DNA of 12,877 bases from Diplocarpon mali (taxonomy: Eukaryota; Ascomycota; Leotiomycetes; Helotiales; Drepanopezizaceae). The notes under the pieces are model-generated. The model searched no databases. It saw nothing but the letters and a program-made list of their open reading frames with translations, and had not been told where the DNA came from. The stretch lies in assembly GCA_024741835.1 (NCBI GenBank), contig JAENRP010000652.1, forward strand, positions 1 to 12,877, read 5' to 3'. Positions 9,177 through 12,877 of this stretch are shown in pieces (the first letter of the stretch is position 1; each line of letters starts with the position of its first letter). The position numbers were made by a program, and so were the translations under genes.

Positions 9177-9255
9177 AACTCCTAGTCCGGGACCGCGAGT
9201 CAATTCTGACTCTTACGAAAATGATGATTTTACTCTTAGGCCGGGACCGCGAGTC
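9177..9255 (+). repeat. Two 25-bp palindromic units in the Copia-2 integrase-RT linker
   Basis: Units lie at 9177-9201 and 9231-9255, 54 bp apart. Both end GCGAGTC. The inner arms of the first are GTCC and GGAC, perfectly paired. In frame they read TPSPGPRV and TLRPGPRV, the same register as the Copia-1 array, in a linker followed by a basic RKRGRPP stretch. The sequence before unit one (AATTAAGGGGTGATTT) is also found before the 3' non-coding copy at 11126. Confidence 0.88.
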
Positions 9256-9759
9256 GATTTAGGAGAAGCTGAGCTTCTAACTCCAAGAAAGAGAGGAAGA
9301 CCTCCTAATTTAAGGAATAAGGCTTACCCTTAGCCTTCTGAGAAGAGAGCTACTCGCTTAACTTATGCTCTTAGATTCAAAGCTAATAACTCTAATGATA
9401 AGGAAGCCTATTTAAGCACCTTCTATATAGCCTTACTCGACTCTTCTTACCTAAATGACCTAAAAACAGTCGAATAAGCCCTATTTTGCACTAACGCTAA
9501 TAAATAGCAATCTGCGATCAACTTTAAGTACAATTCCCTCGCTTATAAGAATATATAAGTGGTAGTGAAACGCTTAGAACTTTCTAAAGATAATAGAGTA
9601 CTTAGATTAAGGCTTATCTTTAAAATAAAAAGAGACTAAAATAGGGAAATCTTTTAATAGAAGGTCAGATTTATTATATAAGGCTATATATAATAATAAG
9701 GTCGAGATTATGACTAAACCTTTGCTAGCGTTTGCAAATCTGCTATTTAGAAGATTGCA

Positions 9760-10180
9760 ATTGCGCTTATAGCTCTCTACAACTTCGAGCTAGATTAGTT
9801 CGACGTCGAGATAGCTTTCCTTAATTTAAAAGCTAACTTTAATATCTATATTAAGTTACCTCTTAGATACACTTAAGATAAGGTCGTTCTTTTATCTTAA
9901 GACTACTATCTTAAGCTTCTTAAGGCCTTATATAGCTTAAAGCAATCTCTACGACTATAGTAAGAAAAGCTATAGTCTGAGCTATAAAAGCTCGATTTTC
10001 AACCTTTCGATACTAATAATTGCATATATATTAACCGCGCTTTTCAAATTCTTATTATCACTTATATCGACGACTTCCTTATAGTAGCTAAGAAAGGTGA
10101 TATATATGATAAGTTTAAGAGAGATCTTCGCAACCTCTTTAAGATAATAGGTAGCGAATCGGCTAACTACTTCTTAAAAG
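9760..10180 (+). other. Copia-2 reverse transcriptase core
   Basis: The blocks follow copia RT: FASVCKSAI, FDVEIAFLN with the motif A Asp at 9802, YLKLLKALYSLKQSLR, CIYINRAFQ and LIITYIDDFLIVAKKG with both catalytic Asp residues at 10069 and 10072. Stops replace Gln and Trp codons between the blocks. Confidence 0.9.
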
Positions 10181-10369
10181 TATATATAGTTAGAGATCGA
10201 TAAAAAAGAACGATCTTACTTTATTAAGACGCCTATATTAATAAGGTTCTTAAATGTTTTTATATAACTAATTGCAAGAGCGTACTAACGCCTTTTACTA
10301 GTAGCTATAAAGTTCATATAGTCAAATTTAAAGGCCAAGCCATTCTATAGGAAGTAAAGCTATATTAAG

Positions 10370-11052
10370 AGATTTGTGGTTCTCTATAGTACCTTGCGTA
10401 TTATACGTATTAGGATATATTATACTACTGCTCTATTCTTAGCAAATTCCTTACTAACCCTTTGCTATAATATATAATAGCTTTAAAATGAGTTTTATAA
10501 TACTTATAAGGAACGCGATTCTATTATACTACCTTTAGAAGTAAAACAACTGACCTAGAGCTTTAGAAATTGCATAGCTACTGCGATTCTAATTAGGTAG
10601 GTAATAGAGGAAGTAGAGCCTCCTATTCTAGGGCCGTCTTCTTCCTTAATAATAGTGTAATTACTGCCTCCTTTAAGCGATAAACTATTATCGCTCTTTT
10701 ATCTATAAAGGTAGAGTATATTATTATATGCAAATTTGTATAAAAGGCCTCTTAGATACGCCAGGTACTTAAGGAAATAGGCTATGCTAGTAATAATGCT
10801 ATTAAAGTCGAGATGATCTATAATAATTAAAGAGCCCTTTATCTTATTAAAAACCCCGAATATTACTAAAGAACGAAGCATATTGATATTAAGTTCTATT
10901 ATATTCGGCAAGAGCTTTAAAAAGGCCATTTAGATCTTTAGTATACTAATACTAAAGATAACGCCGCTAATAGACTTACTAAGAGCTTAAATAGCTCTAA
11001 CTATACCGCCTTTATCAAATTATTAAATATGAAGGTTCTATACCTTGATTAA
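10370..11052 (+). other. Copia-2 RNase H and C-terminus
   Basis: GSLxYLAYYTY opens the domain, as in copia elements. YCDSNxVGNRGSR holds an acidic residue (Asp codon 10585). LSIKVEYII keeps the Glu, and KHIDIKFYYIR followed by NRLTKSL is the usual end. The frame stops at 11050-11052, taken as the native stop because the family normally ends shortly after this block. Confidence 0.85.
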
Positions 11053-11126
11053 GGGGTGATTTTTTTTTATACCTCTATTGCAAGGTGATTTTTTTTTGCA
11101 CTTCTATTAAGGGGTGATTTTTTTTT
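11048..11126 (+). repeat. Tandem T-tract repeat in the Copia-2 3' untranslated region
   Basis: A unit of about 29-30 bp, AAGGGGTGAT followed by nine T, occurs at 11051, 11082 (slightly different, AAGGTGAT) and 11109. Each T tract is nine long. The third unit runs directly into a 25-bp palindrome. The first unit overlaps the stop codon. Confidence 0.8.
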
Positions 11127-11150
11127 ACTCCTGGGCCGGGCCCGCGAGTT
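11126..11150 (+). repeat. 25-bp palindromic unit, best-preserved copy, Copia-2 3' UTR
   Basis: This is the most GC-rich copy. Inner arms GGGCC and GGCCC pair perfectly around one G. Outer arms ACTC and GAGT pair, separated from the inner stem by a CT/GC bulge. It lies outside the coding frame, so the repeat is not maintained only as a peptide. Confidence 0.88.
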
Positions 11151-11152
11151 GA

Positions 11153-11300
11153 TTTTGACTTACTAAAGGGTGGATTTCGCGCTAGCGAACTCTACTCTAT
11201 TTCCTATATCTATAGGTTGATTTTTCATACGAAACTGTAGATTATAACAAAAGTTATAATATCATATATATTGCTAGCGAGTACCTTTAAAGGTCTCCCT
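11153..11300 (+). other. Copia-2 3' non-coding region with a small hairpin
   Basis: No coding signal. ATTATAAC at 11241-11248 and GTTATAAT at 11253-11260 form a perfect 8-bp stem with an AAAA loop. GCTAGCGA occurs twice, flanking the region. Role unknown. Confidence 0.5.
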
Positions 11301-11309
11301 AGAGGGGTG
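11301..11309 (+). other. Polypurine tract of Copia-2
   Basis: AGAGGGGTG lies directly before the 3' LTR, where a retrotransposon needs its plus-strand primer. Identified by position and purine content. Confidence 0.7.
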
Positions 11310-11549
11310 TATTGCAGGAATGCCTGTTATATGTTTGTTATATGATCTATTATATGACATATTATATATATAATGTGTTATATAACTTGCTATATAACTT
11401 AGTGGCAGCCTTTGTTAAATAGCTCGTAGTTAAAGAGCTCTTATAAATCAAGATATAAAACACCTAACATCGTCGTTTGCACCTTATACTTCTTCGTACC
11501 CTCTTCTAGTTTACTATCAAGTTCACTATCAGAGAACCTCATTGCTACA
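11310..11549 (+). repeat. Copia-2 3' LTR
   Basis: 240 bp, matching 6018-6257 without gaps. It keeps the canonical end CTACA. Its first half is more heavily mutated (C to T) than the 5' LTR, whereas the second half is better preserved than the 5' copy. The TATA-like box is at 11442-11448. Confidence 0.93.
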
Positions 11550-11554
11550 ACTAC
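11550..11554 (+). repeat. Target-site duplication, right copy (ACTAC)
   Basis: Exact match to 6013-6017, immediately after the 3' LTR. Confidence 0.95.
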
Positions 11555-11710
11555 TTTATCTACGACCTTATTATAAAGAATAAGTTATCAATCACCTATA
11601 TCCTAACCGATTAAATAGTAGTAGATAGATTTATAAAGCTATTAAAGATAATTGCAAAGTTCAAAGCATTTAAAGATATGCTAAGGTTATAAAAGATAGT
11701 AAGGGCTTAG
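11555..11710 (+). pseudogene. Copia-1 RNase H, C-terminal part
   Basis: FIYDLIIKNKLSITYIL and the following TDxIVVDRFIKLLK resemble the standard copia ending 'HFIRDLVENG...MVADGLTKPL'. The frame joins exactly to codon 6015-6017 once Copia-2 is removed. The end is probably TAG at 11708-11710, though a former Gln or Trp cannot be excluded; another TAA follows at 11717. Confidence 0.88.
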
Positions 11711-11723
11711 CAGGCTTAAAGAC

Positions 11724-11875
11724 AACTCCTAGGCCTACCTTGCAAGTCAAGTCATATAGTCTTATAAAGGAAAGTTTTTAAATCGACTCTTAGGCCTAGA
11801 CCGCGAGTCAAGTCATATAGTCTTATAAAGGAATATCTTTTAGGAAATTTGACTCCTAGTCCTACCTTGCAAGTA
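11724..11875 (+). repeat. Three 25-bp palindromic units in the Copia-1 3' UTR
   Basis: Units lie at 11724-11748, 11785-11809 and 11851-11875. The spacers after the first two share AAGTCATATAGTCTTATAAA, so the whole is a tandem array with 61-66-bp periods. The middle unit has both outer arms intact (GACTC and GAGTC), preceded by AAATC. The period is not a multiple of three throughout, as expected outside coding sequence. Confidence 0.85.
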
Positions 11876-11898
11876 GAGTTGGTGATTTCAATAGAGGT

Positions 11899-12207
11899 TA
11901 CTATTAATTGATTATTTTTAATTTAGAGAGATACTTAGAAGTTGGATTAATACAAAAGGATAATTGTTGTTTTCCTAACTGCAGGTCAATCGGAGTAAGG
12001 TCTGAGTAAAGGTATGAAGATAGGTAATATAGCTATTACTTTGATATATTATTATATGACCCTACTACTTAGTTAGTAGGATATTGATATATATATAGCT
12101 ATAGGGAAGAAAGGGGTAACCTTCCTTCCTTAACTCTTACTAATATATCGACTATCGACCTCTAGAAGCCTCCTTTACCTACTGCGCCGACTCACTTAAG
12201 CTCAATA
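11899..12207 (+). repeat. Probable Copia-1 3' LTR
   Basis: The right end is fixed by the 115-bp match to 1822-1936, ending CTCAATA. The left end is a guess: TACTATTAATTG after the purine-rich AATAGAGG, which would make about 309 bp. It holds a 7-bp perfect inverted repeat, CCTACTA (12061-12067) and TAGTAGG (12074-12080). No target duplication can be tested because the outer part of the 5' LTR is lost. Confidence 0.45.
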
Positions 12208-12476
12208 GTTCTAGAGGTTATATAAGGCTAAGGTTTATAGCCTTTTTATCTACTTCAGTTGCAATAGCAGTATGCGATCGAGATAAAGTGAATAATCTAT
12301 TAAGCTATAGTATAGTAAATACTATATTATCGCTTCGATACCCTTTTGCCTCTTCTTTACTAAAGATCATAGTAATATTATCGTCGCCGAGCTTTGAGAC
12401 TGATATAAGTCGAGTATTGCCAAATGATAGAACGTACTATACGTTATATAGTATTAGTTTATCGTTAATAATATAG
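12208..12476. other. Unassigned AT-rich sequence
   Basis: I recognise no gene or domain here. A 62-codon stop-free run (12288-12476, plus) has no family resemblance and ends at the LTR copy. Composition is somewhat less extreme, with several CG dinucleotides (TCGTCGCCG near 12380). It may be the flank into which Copia-1 inserted. Confidence 0.4.
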
Positions 12477-12723
12477 TATAAGACTAAGGGGAGACAACAC
12501 AAGAATAGGCCTATGTAAAGACCAAAGACAAAGAGGGAGGAAGTACTATAAGCGGGCTCTTTGAAGACGAGAACTAAGACAATTTACTAATTAAGGGTAG
12601 AATAGGTAGTTAGTATTACGCGCTATCTTTAAGTATAATAGTAGTCTTATATATACCCCTTTCTTACTCCTCCTTTAATTATATAACCTATATTATAAGA
12701 TCCTCTACTTCTAAGTCTTTATA
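12477..12723 (-). repeat. Second copy of the gypsy LTR, probably solo
   Basis: It matches 1577-1821 in the same orientation, mostly with transitions, a small indel and a few transversions. The sequence on the left is unlike the gypsy leader, and no gag is present, so it is not another 5' LTR. The right side lacks an obvious polypurine tract. A solo LTR is the simplest reading, but flanks TATAG and TATGC are not a clean target duplication. Confidence 0.6.
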
Positions 12724-12877
12724 TATGCCTTAACTAACTTAAGTAGCGGCCCTTGCTACTATTAGCAAAGAATATAAGACTCTTGCAAGTTGAGAATACT
12801 AATCCCTATTTATAAGAATAATAAGTGCAAGTAGAGTTAGTACCTAAAGTTATAAAGATAGGGAAGAGGAAAGAGGG
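12724..12877. other. Unassigned sequence with half-palindrome remnants
   Basis: No coding signal. GACTCTTGCAAGT near 12778 looks like a 25-bp palindrome with its centre missing. GCAAGTAGAGTT near 12827-12838 repeats the right end and flank of the unit at 11851. These may be decayed copies or chance. Confidence 0.3.

Larger units (their letters stand above)
6367..11052 (+). pseudogene. Copia-2 Gag-Pol, RIP-degraded, frame otherwise intact
   Basis: ATG at 6367 has an in-frame TAA two codons upstream, and the same frame ends with TAA at 11050-11052 after RNase H: 1,561 codons with no net indel but dozens of stops. Gag (about 6763-7310) includes CKLGLLTYIEGD and YNDFNSLEAYIIAF, typical of copia Gag. 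A (TCC)n run near 6588-6604 encodes a Pro tract. The zinc knuckle is at 7453-7500 (mutated). Protease is about 7831-8240, with the catalytic Asp now Asn (NIGIS). Integrase has Asp 8449, Asp 8635 and Glu 8743, with DD35E spacing intact. RT has FDVEIAFLN (9799-9825), LKALYSLKQS (about 9919-9950) and YIDD (10063-10074). RNase H has YCDSN (10579-10593), VEYI and a KHIDIKFYYIR tail. Copies of a 25-bp palindrome sit in two linkers. Confidence 0.92.
6018..11549 (+). mobile_element. Copia-2: full-length Ty1/copia retrotransposon, dead, nested in Copia-1
   Basis: It is 5,532 bp long with two 240-bp LTRs, a PBS, a gag-pol frame, a polypurine tract and perfect 5-bp target duplications. Order is gag, zinc knuckle, protease, integrase, RT, RNase H, which defines Ty1/copia. 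The element is structurally complete but interrupted by dozens of RIP-type stops. It has no net frameshift across 1,561 codons. It inserted after Copia-1, whose RNase H it splits. Confidence 0.93.
1822..12207 (+). mobile_element. Copia-1: Ty1/copia retrotransposon, dead, interrupted by Copia-2
   Basis: The element is made of a 5' LTR remnant (1822-1936), gag stub (1937-2123), pol (2124-6017 continued at 11555-11710), a 3' non-coding repeat array and a probable 3' LTR ending at 12207. The 6018-11554 segment is not part of it: it is Copia-2 plus one copy of the target duplication. The copia order protease-integrase-RT-RNase H is visible in one frame. Two internal deletions are inferred: PBS through most of gag, and the end of gag with its zinc knuckle. 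Catalytic residues of integrase and one RT Asp are lost, so the element cannot be autonomous. Confidence 0.85.

Noticed and set aside
10699..10929. Minus-strand 76-codon ORF
   Set aside because: Antisense to Copia-2 RNase H, which has clear family motifs on the plus strand.
11241..11260. Hairpin as an intrinsic terminator
   Set aside because: No run of T follows, and the context is eukaryotic retrotransposon non-coding sequence.
12288..12476. Plus-strand 62-codon ORF as a host gene
   Set aside because: Short, Ser/Leu/Ile-rich, without recognisable domain or context, ending at an LTR boundary.
1..12877. Mitochondrial or bacterial origin suggested by high A+T
   Set aside because: LTR retrotransposons with target duplications, initiator tRNA priming and RIP-type transitions point to a fungal nuclear repeat block. 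No bacterial gene, ribosome-binding site pattern or mitochondrial gene is seen.

Overview
The window looks like an AT-rich, gene-poor repeat block from a filamentous ascomycete (Pezizomycotina-type) nuclear genome. I see no intact host gene. It consists of nested, dead LTR retrotransposons that carry the signature of repeat-induced point mutation (RIP): C-to-T and G-to-A changes, CpA/TpG turned into TpA, and in-frame stops where Gln (CAA/CAG) or Trp (TGG) codons are expected. The species cannot be named from the sequence.

Layout. (1) 1-1821, minus strand: the 5' end of a Ty3/gypsy element running off the left edge, with a gag frame, a leader and a probable 5' LTR (1577-1821). (2) 1822-6017 and 11555-12207, plus strand: a Ty1/copia element (Copia-1). 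It has a 115-bp piece of 5' LTR, a gag stub, a pol frame with protease, integrase, RT and RNase H, and a probable 3' LTR. (3) 6018-11549, plus strand: a second Ty1/copia element (Copia-2) inserted in the RNase H region of Copia-1. It has two 240-bp LTRs, a perfect 5-bp target duplication (ACTAC), a primer-binding site matching the inside of initiator tRNA-Met, a gag-pol frame of 1,561 codons with no net frameshift, and a polypurine tract. (4) 12208-12877: unrecognised sequence around a second copy of the gypsy LTR (12477-12723). The order of events is Copia-1 first, then Copia-2 into its RNase H region. The gypsy element, independently, landed in or next to Copia-1's 5' LTR.

The most unusual feature is a 25-bp quasi-palindrome: outer arms GACTC/GAGTC, inner arms such as AGGCC/GGCCT around one central base. 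I find 19 copies: ten in a near-regular array in Copia-1 pol, three in the Copia-1 3' untranslated region, five in Copia-2 (two of them inverted, one non-coding) and one in the gypsy gag. Coding copies lie in interdomain linkers, do not break the frame, and are read in different registers and both orientations. Their inner arms differ but still pair in the best-preserved copies. This resembles an in-frame palindromic guest repeat shared by Ty1/copia and Ty3/gypsy elements, similar in concept to the palindromic elements of Rickettsia. I do not recognise it as a described eukaryotic family, but no database was available to test that.
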